Shown here in pieces: positions 14,316 through 23,334 of a DNA stretch of 23,357 bases. This DNA comes from SIG455 sp045659025 (GTDB taxonomy: Bacteria; Bacillota; Clostridia; UMGS1810): assembly GCA_045659025.1 (NCBI GenBank), contig JAZOWA010000039.1, positions 1-23,357 on the forward strand, read 5' to 3'. A program made the translations under genes and the position numbers. The notes beneath the pieces are model-generated. The model worked only from the letters and a program-made list of their open reading frames with translations, ran no database searches and was not told the origin of the DNA. The number at the start of each line of letters is the position of its first letter. Position 1 is the stretch's first letter.

Positions 14316-15161
14316 TTACATCAATTTCCCCCAGACTACCCGTTCTATGCCGGCGTAGTCTTTTTTTGTCTGTATTTCGCAGAAATTTTCGTTCATAAGG
14401 TCTTTTACTGCTTGTGCCTGATCGTGACCTACCTCAAATGCCAGAACACCGCCAGATCTAAGAAAAGACTTTGCAGATGATGAAATCACTCGGTAAAAAT
14501 CAAGGCCGTCTGCCCCACCATAAAGGGCAAGATGAGGTTCATATTCTCCTACCGTCTTATCAAGCATTTTCATCTCTTCACCGCTTATATAAGGCGGATT
14601 AGATATAACCATATCATACTTTGTGTCTATACCCTCAAGACCTGTCAGCACATCAAGGATTGCAAAATCTACATTAGAAACGTTATGAATATCTTTGTTG
14701 TGCTTGGCGACATCCAAAGCCTCAGTGGATATTTCATAACCCATTACACATGCATCAGAACAACTCATCGCCACAGATATGGCCAATGCACCGGAGCCTG
14801 TACAAAAATCCGCCACTTGCTTATAACCCCGCTCCTTGCAAAGGTCAATAGCAAGTTCTGCGAGATGTTCGGTATCAGGGCGAGGAATGAGCACAGCAGG
14901 TGTAACATAAAAAGGAATTGACATAAACTCCTTTTCCCCCACAATGTATGCAAAAGGTTCGTCCTTCGCCCTTCTATGAACATAGGAAAAGAAGGTGTCG
15001 CAATCTTCATCCGGCACATCATAATCAGGGTTCACAATAACAAATACATCAGATTTATCAATCACTTTACCAAGAAGCAGTCTTGATTCAAGCAGAGCGC
15101 CATCAATACCCGCCTCATCAAGAATGGTCAACGCCTTGGCAATGCATTCTTTGATTACCAT
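14316..15161 (-). CDS. prmC: Peptide chain release factor N5-glutamine methyltransferase
   Basis: PrmC (HemK) methylates the glutamine of the GGQ motif of release factors RF1 and RF2 with S-adenosylmethionine. The 281-residue protein has the N-terminal helical domain, RPDTE (94-98), the SAM-binding glycine motif DFCTGSGALAI (118-128), and the catalytic NPPY (188-191) followed by ISGEE, which is diagnostic for this group of amino methyltransferases. Its ATG at 15161 overlaps the end of the preceding gene by 7 bases, with AAGGA within that gene serving as ribosome binding site, so translation is coupled. In many Clostridia prmC sits near prfA and the DUF1385 gene; prfA is not adjacent here, since prmC is followed by a terminator and a convergent gene. 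Confidence 0.95.
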   Translation of the reverse strand: MVIKECIAKALTILDEAGIDGALLESRLLLGKVIDKSDVFVIVNPDYDVPDEDCDTFFSYVHRRAKDEPFAYIVGEKEFMSIPFYVTPAVLIPRPDTEHLAELAIDLCKERGYKQVADFCTGSGALAISVAMSCSDACVMGYEISTEALDVAKHNKDIHNVSNVDFAILDVLTGLEGIDTKYDMVISNPPYISGEEMKMLDKTVGEYEPHLALYGGADGLDFYRVISSSAKSFLRSGGVLAFEVGHDQAQAVKDLMNENFCEIQTKKDYAGIERVVWGKLM

Positions 15162-16120
15162 TTGTCATCTTCCTTATTATCTGTAAGCACTGCTTTGAGT
15201 GATGCAATCGCCACCTCAAGCTGCGCGTCATCAGGTTCCCTTGTGGTGAGATTCTGCAACCACAATCCAGGCTTGGTAAGGATAGCAACTGCTTTGCTCT
15301 TGCTTCTGCCTGCGAACTTAATAACCTCATAGGACACACCTGCCACCAAAGGAAGAAGAAGCAATCTGAAAAACAATCTGTAAAAAACATTTTCCCATCT
15401 TAAGAATGAGAAGAAAATGATGCTGACCACCATTACAATAAGCAAGAAACTTGTACCGCATCTGGGATGCAATCTGCTATACTTACGAGCATTCTCAGGG
15501 GTAAGTTCTTCACCGTGCTCATAGGCGGCTATTGTCTTGTGCTCTGCTCCGTGATATTCAAAAACTCTCTGTATATCCTTGGTCAAAGAAACAAGGGATA
15601 TATATATCAAAAATATTGATATTCTGACTATACCTTCTGCAAGATTCAATACTACAGGTGAATCAGTAAGATACTTGAGAAATCCCACAATAACCGTAGG
15701 CAAAAGCATAAATAAACCTATGCCCAAAACAAGAGAAATTGCGACAGCGGCATAGATTGCAATATCTTTAATCTTATCGCCGAATTTATCGTCAAGCCAT
15801 TTCTCAAACTTGGAAGGTTCGTAGCCTTCCTCACCCTCTATATCATAAAGTTCCGCAGAGAACATAAGAGATTTTACACCTATAACCATTGATTCAACGA
15901 AATTTACAACCCCACGGATGATGGGAAACTTCAGGAATTTATATTTGGCAGTAATTGAACTGATAGGTTTTTTGTCTATGACGATTTCTCCGGTAGTCTT
16001 ACGTACAGCAGTGGCTATATCCTTGGGACCACGCATCATAACGCCCTCTAAAACGGCCTGTCCGCCTATGCTTGTCTTATGAATTGTGCATGCGTCATTA
16101 TCATTTGGTTTTCTGTTCAC
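15155..16120 (-). CDS. DUF1385 family membrane protein (YqhQ-like)
   Basis: This 321-residue protein belongs to the DUF1385/YqhQ family, whose biochemical role is not established as far as I know. Recognisable signatures are SIGGQAVLEGVMMRGP near the N-terminus (17-32), GVVNFVESMVIG (about 70-81), GAEHKTIAAYEHGEEL and RLHPRCGTSFLLIV (about 213-226). Hydrophobic segments around 130-150, 165-182 and 222-262 indicate a multi-pass membrane protein. The start codon is GTG at 16120, with a G-rich ribosome binding site (AGGGGG) 7 bases before it. It is the promoter-proximal gene of a pair with prmC, a common association in Bacillota. Confidence 0.92.
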   Translation of the reverse strand: MNRKPNDNDACTIHKTSIGGQAVLEGVMMRGPKDIATAVRKTTGEIVIDKKPISSITAKYKFLKFPIIRGVVNFVESMVIGVKSLMFSAELYDIEGEEGYEPSKFEKWLDDKFGDKIKDIAIYAAVAISLVLGIGLFMLLPTVIVGFLKYLTDSPVVLNLAEGIVRISIFLIYISLVSLTKDIQRVFEYHGAEHKTIAAYEHGEELTPENARKYSRLHPRCGTSFLLIVMVVSIIFFSFLRWENVFYRLFFRLLLLPLVAGVSYEVIKFAGRSKSKAVAILTKPGLWLQNLTTREPDDAQLEVAIASLKAVLTDNKEDDKW

Positions 16121-16158
16121 ACAGACACCCCCTAAAATAGACTTTATCTGTTAAATAA

Positions 16159-16187
16159 ATTATACAACCATTTATCCAAATAATCAA
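16159..16187 (-). promoter_or_regulatory. Sigma-A promoter of the yqhQ-prmC operon
   Basis: On the minus strand TTGATT (16187-16182) and TATAAT (16164-16159, perfect) are separated by 17 bases, about 38 bases before the GTG start and downstream of the rarA terminator. Confidence 0.78.
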
Positions 16188-16218
16188 CATTTAACACTAA
16201 ATATTCACACTTTATTAA

Positions 16219-16243
16219 AAAAGCCGTGAACATCACGGCTTTT
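16219..16243 (-). terminator. Terminator of the glyA-rarA operon
   Basis: AAAAGCCGTGA (16219-16229) and TCACGGCTTTT (16233-16243) form an 11-bp stem with a 3-base loop, 2 bases after the rarA stop codon. On the minus strand the stem is followed by a run of six T residues. Confidence 0.88.
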
Positions 16244-16245
16244 AG

Positions 16246-17517
16246 TCAGCAATTACCTTTTAAAAAATCCAGATAATTTTTATATGCATCTTCTGTTTTG
16301 TTATCTCCCGGTGTGTAATAAGTCTTATCCTTCAACACATCAGGAAGATATTGCTGAGAAACGTAAGAATTCTTGTATGCGTGGGGATATTTATATTCTA
16401 CTCCCCTTCCAAGTTTCTCTGCACCCGAATAATGAGCGTCCTTCAAATGCAACGGTACGTTACCACCCCTGCCCGAACGGATATCCGATATGGCCGCATC
16501 AATCGCACTTATACCTGAATTGGATTTTGGCATACAAGCAAGCATAATTGCCGCATCTGCCAGAGGAATACGGGCTTCAGGAAGGCCAAGTTGAAATGCA
16601 CTATCTACACACGCCTTAGTAATAGCAATTGCATTGGGATAAGCAAGTCCGATATCTTCAGCTGCAATAACCATAAGACGACGGCAAGCAGCAATCAAAT
16701 CTCCACCCTCTAATAGTCGAGCAAGATAATGGACGGCAGCATCAGGGTCACTACCACGAATCGACTTCTGGAATGCACTCATCACATCATAGTGACTATC
16801 CCCGCCCTTATCAAATGCAAAAGCGGATTTTTGAGTAGCCTCAGAAGCAGTATTGAGATCAATAGTTATATCGCCATCACGATAAAGATTCATCTTAACG
16901 CACATTTCAACTGCGTTAAGAGCCTTTCTCACATCGCCGCCCGAAGTGTTGCTTATATGAATTATACTGTCTTCGGTAAAAGAAATGTTTCTATCGGGAT
17001 AATCAGATTTTACACACTCTATCCCACGGCGCACGGCCTTTTCAATATCGGTCGGTTCAATGGGCTTGAATTCTACAACGGTACATCTTGAAAGAATCGC
17101 ATTATAGACATAAAAATACGGATTCTCTGTAGTGCTGGCTATTAACGTGATACGGCCGTTCTCAATATATTCAAGCAACGATTGTTGCTGTTTCTTATTG
17201 AAATTCTGTATCTCATCAAGATAAAGAAGAACTCCATTGCTATTACCAAAAGAATCAAGTTCTGATACTACTTCTTTAATATCCCTGGTAGAAGCATTAG
17301 TGGCATTCAGCTTATAAAAATTCTTGCCACACACCGCAGCACAGATATTGGCAACTGTCGTCTTACCCGTGCCCGAAGGACCATAAAATATCATATTAGG
17401 TATCTCGCCCACATTGACGAGATTGGTGAGTATTTTGCCTTCACCAATTATATGGCTCTGACCAACCACATCTTCCAATGCTTTTGGCCTGATTCTATCC
17501 GCAAGGGGAGACGCCAT
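16246..17517 (-). CDS. rarA: Replication-associated recombination protein A (AAA+ ATPase, MgsA)
   Basis: RarA is a AAA+ ATPase related to clamp loaders and RuvB that acts at stalled replication forks. The 423-residue protein begins with the typical PLADRIRPKALEDVVGQSH, followed by Walker A GPSGTGKTT (46-54), Walker B LLYLDEIQ (97-104), sensor 1 IASTTENP, the arginine-finger region AILSRC, and the C-terminal tetramerisation domain with the SAFQKSIRGSDPDAAVHYLARLLEGGD type segment. The ATG at 17517 is preferred over an in-frame GTG at 17526, because AGAGG lies about 8 bases before the ATG but runs into the GTG. It starts 12 bases after the glyA stop codon, so the two genes form one transcription unit, ended by the hairpin at 16219-16243. 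Confidence 0.95.
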   Translation of the reverse strand: MASPLADRIRPKALEDVVGQSHIIGEGKILTNLVNVGEIPNMIFYGPSGTGKTTVANICAAVCGKNFYKLNATNASTRDIKEVVSELDSFGNSNGVLLYLDEIQNFNKKQQQSLLEYIENGRITLIASTTENPYFYVYNAILSRCTVVEFKPIEPTDIEKAVRRGIECVKSDYPDRNISFTEDSIIHISNTSGGDVRKALNAVEMCVKMNLYRDGDITIDLNTASEATQKSAFAFDKGGDSHYDVMSAFQKSIRGSDPDAAVHYLARLLEGGDLIAACRRLMVIAAEDIGLAYPNAIAITKACVDSAFQLGLPEARIPLADAAIMLACMPKSNSGISAIDAAISDIRSGRGGNVPLHLKDAHYSGAEKLGRGVEYKYPHAYKNSYVSQQYLPDVLKDKTYYTPGDNKTEDAYKNYLDFLKGNC

Positions 17518-17529
17518 TGTTTTCACCTC

Positions 17530-18768
17530 TTATCTGTAAAGGGGGTATTTCTCGCAAAGCACTTTCACCTTAGAAACGACAACATCTTTATTGGCATCAA
17601 AATTCTTCAAGGTGAGCTCGATTATATCTGCAATCTCTATCATATCCTCCTCCTTCATACCTCTTGAGGTAACAGCAGGAGTACCCACTCTGATACCGCT
17701 TGTTATGAAGGGAGATGTGGTCTCAAAGGGAATTGTGTTCTTATTTACAGTTACACCGATCTCATCAAGCATATGCTCTGCTTCTTTACCTGTCAAGCCG
17801 ATCGAAGTGAGGTCAACAAGCATGAGATGATTGTCAGTACCACCGGATACAATACGGAATCCTCTCTCCTGCAAAGATTTACAAAGTGCAGATGCATTTG
17901 CAACAACCTGATTCTGATATGCTTTGAAATCGTCAGAAAGCGCTTCTTTAAGGCATACCGCTTTAGCACCAATGATGTGCATCAAAGGGCCACCCTGAAT
18001 ACCAGGGAAAACAGCTTTGTCAATCATTTTGGCATGCTCTGCTTTGCACATTATCATACCGCCACGAGGTCCACGAAGTGTCTTGTGTGTAGTGGTGGTC
18101 ACGAAATCCGCATAAGGAACAGGACTGGGGTGAAGACCCGCAGCAACAAGACCTGCAATATGAGCGATATCCACCATAAGATATGCACCCACTTCTTTTG
18201 CTATTTCGCCAAATTTAGCAAAATCAATGGTACGTGAATATGCGCTGGCACCCGCCACGATAAGTTTGGGCTTATGCTCAAGAGCAAGTGCACGGACTTT
18301 ATCATAATCGATAACTTCAGTACCTTCTTCCACACCATAAGGAACGATATTGAAATATTTACCCGACATATTAACGGGACTACCATGAGAGAGGTGACCG
18401 CCATGAGAAAGGTTCATACCAAGAACTGTATCACCAGGGGTAAGGCAAGCAAAAAACACCGCCATGTTCGCCTGAGCACCAGAATGGGGCTGGATATTTA
18501 CATGATCTGCACCGAAAAGTTTCTTTGCCCTCTCAATAGCAAGAGTTTCTACAACGTCCACACACTCGCATCCGCCATAGTAACGCTTACCGGAATAACC
18601 TTCTGCATATTTATTTGTAAGAGGTGTTCCCATCGCCTCAATAACTGCATTGCTTACAAAGTTTTCACTTGCTATAAGCTCTATCTTGCCACGCTGACGA
18701 TTAACTTCCGCTTCAATGGCATCAGCAACCTCAACGTCGATTTTTCTGATTTCTTCTGTACTGTACAT
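17530..18768 (-). CDS. glyA: Serine hydroxymethyltransferase
   Basis: GlyA is a PLP enzyme that converts serine and tetrahydrofolate to glycine and 5,10-methylene-tetrahydrofolate, the main one-carbon source. With the start at 18768 the protein has 412 residues, close to the usual length. Visible features are the N-terminal IELIASENFVS, YAEGYSGKRYYGG (54-66), the cofactor-binding VDIAHIAGLVAAG (Asp200, His203), and the PLP lysine Lys229 in TTTTHKTLRGPRGG. The ATG at 18768 is preferred to the one at 18777 because AAAGG lies 9 bases before the first and runs into the second. It has its own promoter, overlapped by a 17-base palindrome, and is followed after 12 bases by rarA. Confidence 0.97.
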   Translation of the reverse strand: MYSTEEIRKIDVEVADAIEAEVNRQRGKIELIASENFVSNAVIEAMGTPLTNKYAEGYSGKRYYGGCECVDVVETLAIERAKKLFGADHVNIQPHSGAQANMAVFFACLTPGDTVLGMNLSHGGHLSHGSPVNMSGKYFNIVPYGVEEGTEVIDYDKVRALALEHKPKLIVAGASAYSRTIDFAKFGEIAKEVGAYLMVDIAHIAGLVAAGLHPSPVPYADFVTTTTHKTLRGPRGGMIMCKAEHAKMIDKAVFPGIQGGPLMHIIGAKAVCLKEALSDDFKAYQNQVVANASALCKSLQERGFRIVSGGTDNHLMLVDLTSIGLTGKEAEHMLDEIGVTVNKNTIPFETTSPFITSGIRVGTPAVTSRGMKEEDMIEIADIIELTLKNFDANKDVVVSKVKVLCEKYPLYR

Positions 18769-18818
18769 AGCACTCATCCTTTCAAAACGAAATGATCTTC
18801 TTTAGCAATTACTTATAC

Positions 18819-18847
18819 ATTATACATCAAACCATTGCATAATGCAA
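18819..18847 (-). promoter_or_regulatory. Sigma-A promoter of the glyA-rarA operon
   Basis: On the minus strand TTGCAT (18847-18842) and TATAAT (18824-18819, perfect) are separated by 17 bases. The -35 hexamer lies inside the palindrome at 18833-18849. Confidence 0.75.
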
Positions 18848-18849
18848 TG
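18833..18849. promoter_or_regulatory. 17-base palindrome over the glyA -35 element (candidate operator)
   Basis: CATTGCAT (18833-18840) and ATGCAATG (18842-18849) are perfect inverted arms around one central A. The position over the -35 region of glyA and 14 bases before the -35 of the divergent glycosyltransferase promoter suggests a dimeric repressor site. It does not look like the Bacillus PurR box (CCGAA core), so the regulator is unknown. Confidence 0.5.
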
Positions 18850-18862
18850 TATATTTTTATTA

Positions 18863-18891
18863 TTGCTTTTGTATATGCTATGTGGTATAAT
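18863..18891 (+). promoter_or_regulatory. Sigma-A promoter of the surface polysaccharide locus
   Basis: TTGCTT (18863-18868) and TATAAT (18886-18891, perfect) are separated by 17 bases. The predicted leader of about 55 bases runs to the glycosyltransferase ATG at 18955, which has GGGAG about 8 bases before it. Confidence 0.75.
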
Positions 18892-18954
18892 TACAATATA
18901 TTATGTCAAATCTCAAGTCATCATGAAAAACATATTCAGACGGGAGCTTAAATT

Positions 18955-19914
18955 ATGGATTCTAATATTGAAGTGAGTGTCCGTGTCATAACTTATAAGC
19001 ACGAAAAATATATTCGTCAAACTTTAGATAGTATTTTCGGACAGAAAACCAATTTCAATTTTCAGGTAATTGTGGGTGAAGACGCTTCACCAGACAACAC
19101 AAGGGAAATTTTACTTGAATATAAAGAAAAATATGGTGACAGACTCATTTTGGTTTTGCACGATGAAAATGTCGGTGTATCAAAGAACTCTCTCTCCATC
19201 AACAAATATGTCAAAGGTAAGTACGTGGCAAATCTTGAAGGCGATGATTACTGGGTGGATGAGTACAAGCTACAAAAGCAATACGACTTCTTGGAAAGCC
19301 ATCCCGAATATTCAGCTGTAGGTGCTAATTTTATGACTATCGAATCGGATGGGACCATCTTCAACAACGACGCACTGCAAATAAAGAAAAATCGCACATA
19401 CTCTATGAAAGATTGGCTCAAAGATGGTTACTCAGTACACACATGCACCATATTTTACAGAAATATTTTCCCGTATAACGATCCAAGATTTATAGAGCTC
19501 AGGCAAGCAGCACCAACCATGGGTGACACTATAACCTTTTCTCTTTTGTATCAGGCAGGTTTGATATATGTTTTCAAGGACGTAATGTCTGCCCATAGAA
19601 GAGCAGGCAGAAACGATACCTCCAGTTTTTCACATCATGAAAAGTTCAACGCAATTAAACACTCATATATGAGACTCAATATCAAAAACGCTCTCGAGAA
19701 GTATTTTGATTACAAATACGACTTCTCCCCTTTGATATCTAACAGAATTGCATATGTAAAAATTTTAAAGTTGACTGGAGCTACAAAGTATCCTTCGTCC
19801 GAGATGCGCAAACTAATGAAGCTGCTACCTTTGAGAGTCCAACTTGATGCGTATTATAGAACAATTAGGATATTTTGTAAAAAAACCATTAAAAAGGTTC
19901 AAAGAATGTTATGA
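18955..19914 (+). CDS. Glycosyltransferase family 2 (GT-A fold)
   Basis: This 319-residue cytoplasmic or membrane-associated enzyme transfers a sugar from a nucleotide donor during polysaccharide building. The N-terminal GT-A domain shows VSVRVITYKHEKYIRQTLDSI (8-28), VGEDASPDNTREIL (40-53) with Asp43, and the metal-binding EGDDYW (95-100), followed by WVDEYKLQKQYDFLESHPE. The central part contains HTCTIFYRN and MGDTITFSLL, typical of the acceptor side. The C-terminus is basic and lacks clear membrane spans. It is the first gene behind the promoter at 18863, and its stop overlaps the next gene's start (ATGA), so the two are translationally coupled. Donor and acceptor cannot be read from the sequence. 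Confidence 0.9.
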   Translation: MDSNIEVSVRVITYKHEKYIRQTLDSIFGQKTNFNFQVIVGEDASPDNTREILLEYKEKYGDRLILVLHDENVGVSKNSLSINKYVKGKYVANLEGDDYWVDEYKLQKQYDFLESHPEYSAVGANFMTIESDGTIFNNDALQIKKNRTYSMKDWLKDGYSVHTCTIFYRNIFPYNDPRFIELRQAAPTMGDTITFSLLYQAGLIYVFKDVMSAHRRAGRNDTSSFSHHEKFNAIKHSYMRLNIKNALEKYFDYKYDFSPLISNRIAYVKILKLTGATKYPSSEMRKLMKLLPLRVQLDAYYRTIRIFCKKTIKKVQRML

Positions 19915-21356
19915 GTGAAAAATTATCAGAAAAAGTCTTTAACGGCATAAAGTGGAAAACTTTCGAGAGATTTGCCCTCCAATTGATAAACGGTCTTTCC
20001 CCCATAATAATGGCGAGAATACTAATGCCGGAGGATTTTGGAGCCGTAGCAATTTTATCAGTGTTTATTTCTATTGCAAATACATTTGTGAACAACGGGT
20101 TGTGTAACGCTATTGTCCAAAAGCAAGATAGCGACAACATTGATTGTTCTACCGTTTTTTACACACAGGTTCTTATTGCTTTTCTTTGCTACATAATACT
20201 GTTTGTTTCCGCACCCTTCATTGCTTCTTTTTACGAAAACTCCCAACTCTGCATGATGCTAAGAGTGTTGTCACTATCTTTTGTGATTGGTTCATTTGGC
20301 GCCATGCAGATTGCTATCATGAAAAAGAATATGCAATTCCACAAAAGTTTTATTTCCGGCGTGTCCGCTTCAATTGTACACGCCATTTCAGGAATCGCTT
20401 TGGCACTCATGGGCCTGGGCGTGTGGAGCATCATCTTTTCCACCATTGCTCAACAGTTCACCCTGGTTATATGCAATATTTTAATCGTAAGGTGGCATCC
20501 CGATTTCACCTTTTCTTTTCAACGCCTTAAAAGCCTTTTCAGTTATAGTTGGAAACTTATGGTGGGTTGGTTTATTGGTACGTTGCACCAGGACGTATAT
20601 GCCTTAATTATTGGTAAACGTTTTTCACAGGCAATACTTGGTTTCTATAACAGAGCCTCCAGTATCCCCTCAATCTTTTCGAAAACAATTACCGAGGTCG
20701 TTGATGGCGTGATGTTCCCAGCCATGTCAAAAATCCAGTCACAAAAAGATGTACTAAAAGAGGCAACCAAAACACTTTTATCAGTAAGTTCGTTTTTGGT
20801 TTTTCCTTTGTTTTGTGGCCTTGCCGCCATCGCCTCTCCCTTGACATCTTTAATCCTCACTGACAAGTGGTTGCCAAGTGTTCCTATGATGCGATTTATA
20901 TGCATCACATTTGCTTTCAACTCATTAAACAACTCGAATATGCAGGTGTTTAACGCCATGGGAAGAAGCGACATTTTCATGAAGTTTGAAACCATAAAAA
21001 GAAGCATCTCTATTGTATCTCTTTTATTTGCTTCTTTCTTCTGCATATATGCCGTTTTATCTGTTTTGCTATTTATGTCTTTACTCTCAAACGCAATGAA
21101 TGCTTACCAAAATAAAAAACTCGTAGGGATTTCTTATCTGGAATACATAAAAGCCATTTCCCCTTCTGTTATTTGCAGTTTGGTTATGTTCGTAGCAGTT
21201 CTTGCTGTTGGTCATTTACCTTTGAGTAATTTGTATCTTGTTTCCGTACAGGTGTTATTTGGTTTGACTTTCTACTTTGCACTTGCCAAGTTGCTTAAGG
21301 TTAAATCTTTAGACTATATTTTATCCACCCTTAAAAAAACTCTTAAAAAGAGGTAA
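19911..21356 (+). CDS. Oligosaccharide flippase (Wzx / MOP superfamily)
   Basis: The 481-residue hydrophobic protein is a polysaccharide-type flippase that moves lipid-linked oligosaccharide units across the membrane. It begins with the family-typical VFNGIKWKTFERFALQLINGLSPIIMARILMPEDFGAVAILSVF (compare the WzxC subgroup), has about 12-14 membrane segments, and contains FYNRASSIPSIFSKTITEVVDGVMFPAMSKIQ in the middle, a WzxC hallmark. It overlaps the glycosyltransferase by 4 bases and precedes the aminotransferase by 4 bases. Its richness in T and phenylalanine codons reflects the membrane segments and possibly, as often in such loci, a lower GC content. Specificity for a repeat unit cannot be inferred. 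Confidence 0.92.
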   Translation: MSEKLSEKVFNGIKWKTFERFALQLINGLSPIIMARILMPEDFGAVAILSVFISIANTFVNNGLCNAIVQKQDSDNIDCSTVFYTQVLIAFLCYIILFVSAPFIASFYENSQLCMMLRVLSLSFVIGSFGAMQIAIMKKNMQFHKSFISGVSASIVHAISGIALALMGLGVWSIIFSTIAQQFTLVICNILIVRWHPDFTFSFQRLKSLFSYSWKLMVGWFIGTLHQDVYALIIGKRFSQAILGFYNRASSIPSIFSKTITEVVDGVMFPAMSKIQSQKDVLKEATKTLLSVSSFLVFPLFCGLAAIASPLTSLILTDKWLPSVPMMRFICITFAFNSLNNSNMQVFNAMGRSDIFMKFETIKRSISIVSLLFASFFCIYAVLSVLLFMSLLSNAMNAYQNKKLVGISYLEYIKAISPSVICSLVMFVAVLAVGHLPLSNLYLVSVQVLFGLTFYFALAKLLKVKSLDYILSTLKKTLKKR

Positions 21357-21360
21357 TAAA

Positions 21361-22446
21361 ATGAAAATTAACGTAACTCGTTCTTCTATGCCTTCGTTTG
21401 AGGAGTATTGTGAAGAAATAAAACCTATATTTGAATCAAGATGGCTCACGAATGCCGGACCCATCCACAATGAATTCTGTGACAAGGTCAATACATATCT
21501 CAAAACCGAAAACACTTCTTTATTTACCAACGGACATCTTGCACTTTGTGTTGCACTTCAGGCGCTCGGATTAGAGGGAGAAGTTATCACTACACCATTC
21601 ACCTTCGCATCCACCACCCATGCCATTGTCCAGTGCGGGCTTACTCCCGTATTCTGTGATATTGATCCTATAACTTGCACGATTGACACAGACAAAATTG
21701 AGGAACTTATTACTGACAAGACATGTGCTATCATACCCGTCCATGTATATGGCAATGTGTGTGATGTTGAAAAGATTGATAAGATTGCAAAAAAGCATAA
21801 TCTGAAAGTTATCTATGATGCTGCTCATGTGTTTGGCGTTGAGGTTGATGGTAAAGGAATCGGATCCTTTGGTGATGTGAGTATGTTCAGTTTCCACGCC
21901 ACAAAGGTTTTCAACTCCATTGAAGGCGGATGCCTCACATACAACGACAGCTCTTTGGAAAGCCAGATTACTTCCATCAGAAATTTTGGTATAACAAGCG
22001 TTGACTCGGTAGATTACATAGGCACTAATGCAAAAATGAATGAATTCCAAGCGGCTATGGGTATCTGCAACCTGCGATATATTGACGGCGAGATTGAAAA
22101 GAGATCAAAAGCCGAGGAGCAGTACAGAAAACGCCTTGAAGGCATTGAGGGCATTAAGCTCCCCCCTTTCCAGAAAGGTGTGAAAAGAAACTTCGCATAC
22201 TTCCCTGTTGTGTTTGACGGATACAAGTATAGCCGTGACGAGATTGCCGAAAAGCTCCTTGCCGAAGGAGTATTCGCCAGAAAGTACTTCTACCCCATAA
22301 CCAATGATTTTTCTTGTTATAAAGGCAAATTCAAAGGCAATACCCCGATTGCAAAAGAGATCTCTGAAAAGGTGCTCACTCTGCCGATGTTTGCAGATCT
22401 CTCGATTGAGCAAGTAAATACAATTTGTGATATAATTTTAAGATAA
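21361..22446 (+). CDS. DegT/DnrJ/EryC1/StrS-family sugar aminotransferase (VioA-like)
   Basis: This 361-residue PLP aminotransferase modifies a nucleotide-linked keto-sugar. Recognisable features are WLTNAGPIHNEF (28-39), the PLP phosphate region TNGHLAL (56-62), TTPFTFASTTHAI, VPVHVYGN, the cofactor Asp153 in IYDAAHVFGV, and the PLP lysine Lys182 in SFHATKVFNSIEGG. The DAAH and SFHATKVF..IEGG pattern is like the VioA subgroup, which makes dTDP-4-amino-4,6-dideoxy-D-glucose from the 4-keto-6-deoxy sugar. rmlA directly downstream and an rmlB-like start would supply that substrate. The ATG at 21361 is 4 bases after the flippase stop, with AGAGG before it. Product stereochemistry and the exact sugar are inferred. 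Confidence 0.9.
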   Translation: MKINVTRSSMPSFEEYCEEIKPIFESRWLTNAGPIHNEFCDKVNTYLKTENTSLFTNGHLALCVALQALGLEGEVITTPFTFASTTHAIVQCGLTPVFCDIDPITCTIDTDKIEELITDKTCAIIPVHVYGNVCDVEKIDKIAKKHNLKVIYDAAHVFGVEVDGKGIGSFGDVSMFSFHATKVFNSIEGGCLTYNDSSLESQITSIRNFGITSVDSVDYIGTNAKMNEFQAAMGICNLRYIDGEIEKRSKAEEQYRKRLEGIEGIKLPPFQKGVKRNFAYFPVVFDGYKYSRDEIAEKLLAEGVFARKYFYPITNDFSCYKGKFKGNTPIAKEISEKVLTLPMFADLSIEQVNTICDIILR

Positions 22447-22461
22447 AGGACGTGACTTGAT

Positions 22462-23334
22462 ATGAAAGGTATTATCCTTGCAGGTGGAAAAGGCACTCGA
22501 CTCTACCCTATGACCAAGGTGGTGTCGAAGCAACTTCTTCCCATTTATGACAAACCTCTTATCTACTATCCATTGTCCACTCTCCTTCTTGCAGGTATAA
22601 GAGAAATTCTCATTATTTCCACCCCCGAAGACCTTCCTGTATACGAAAGGCTTTTGGGCGACGGAAGCCGACTTGGTGTCAAATTTGAATACAAAGTTCA
22701 GGAAAAACCCAGAGGTCTTGCAGATGCATTTATATTGGGTGAAGAGTTTATTGGCAACGACAGCGTATGCCTTGTTCTCGGTGACAACGTGTTCTATGGT
22801 CCTCACTTCACAAAAACCTTGAATAACGCCATGAACAACAACGTCGGTGCCACTATATTTGGTTATCCAGTTAATGATCCCCGTTCATTTGGTGTAGTTG
22901 AATTTGACGAAAACAAAAACGTTGTTTCTATAGAAGAAAAACCCGAATTCCCTAAATCAAAATATGCTGTTCCCGGTTTGTATTTTTATGACAACAGAGT
23001 TGTGGAAATCGCTAAAAACGTTAAACCCTCTGCTCGTGGCGAGATTGAGATCACTTCCGTTAACAATGCTTACCTTGAGATGGGCGAACTTAAAGTGGAA
23101 CTGTTCAACCGTGGTATGGCTTGGCTCGACACCGGAACACCCGTGGGTATGCTTCAGGCATCACAATACGTTGAGGCGGTTCAGTCACGTCAGGGATTCT
23201 ATGTTTCCTGCATCGAGGAAATCGCATGGAGACGTGGCTTCATCAACAGTGCACAGTTAAAAGAAATCGGCGAAGAGCTGAAAATGACCGATTATGGTCA
23301 GTATCTGCTTTCTATCGTAGAGGAGGAGTTCTAA
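22462..23334 (+). CDS. rmlA: Glucose-1-phosphate thymidylyltransferase
   Basis: RmlA (RfbA) makes dTDP-glucose from glucose-1-phosphate and dTTP, the first step of dTDP-sugar synthesis. The 290-residue length is standard. Features are the nucleotide-binding GGKGTRLYP (8-16), KQLLPIYDKP (23-32), QEKPRGLADAF (80-90), the metal-binding LGDN (Asp108), FGYPVNDPRSFGVVEFD, VPGLYFYD, GEIEIT(S/D)VN, and RGMAWLDTGT. It follows the aminotransferase by 15 bases, with AAGGA near 22447, and its stop codon overlaps the start of the next gene (TAATG), so the dTDP-sugar genes are co-translated. Confidence 0.97.
   Translation: MKGIILAGGKGTRLYPMTKVVSKQLLPIYDKPLIYYPLSTLLLAGIREILIISTPEDLPVYERLLGDGSRLGVKFEYKVQEKPRGLADAFILGEEFIGNDSVCLVLGDNVFYGPHFTKTLNNAMNNNVGATIFGYPVNDPRSFGVVEFDENKNVVSIEEKPEFPKSKYAVPGLYFYDNRVVEIAKNVKPSARGEIEITSVNNAYLEMGELKVELFNRGMAWLDTGTPVGMLQASQYVEAVQSRQGFYVSCIEEIAWRRGFINSAQLKEIGEELKMTDYGQYLLSIVEEEF

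Noticed and set aside
18769..18954. Possible glycine or folate riboswitch before glyA or the polysaccharide locus
   Set aside because: The predicted glyA leader is only about 45 bases and the other about 55 bases, too short for these riboswitches, and no conserved core was seen.
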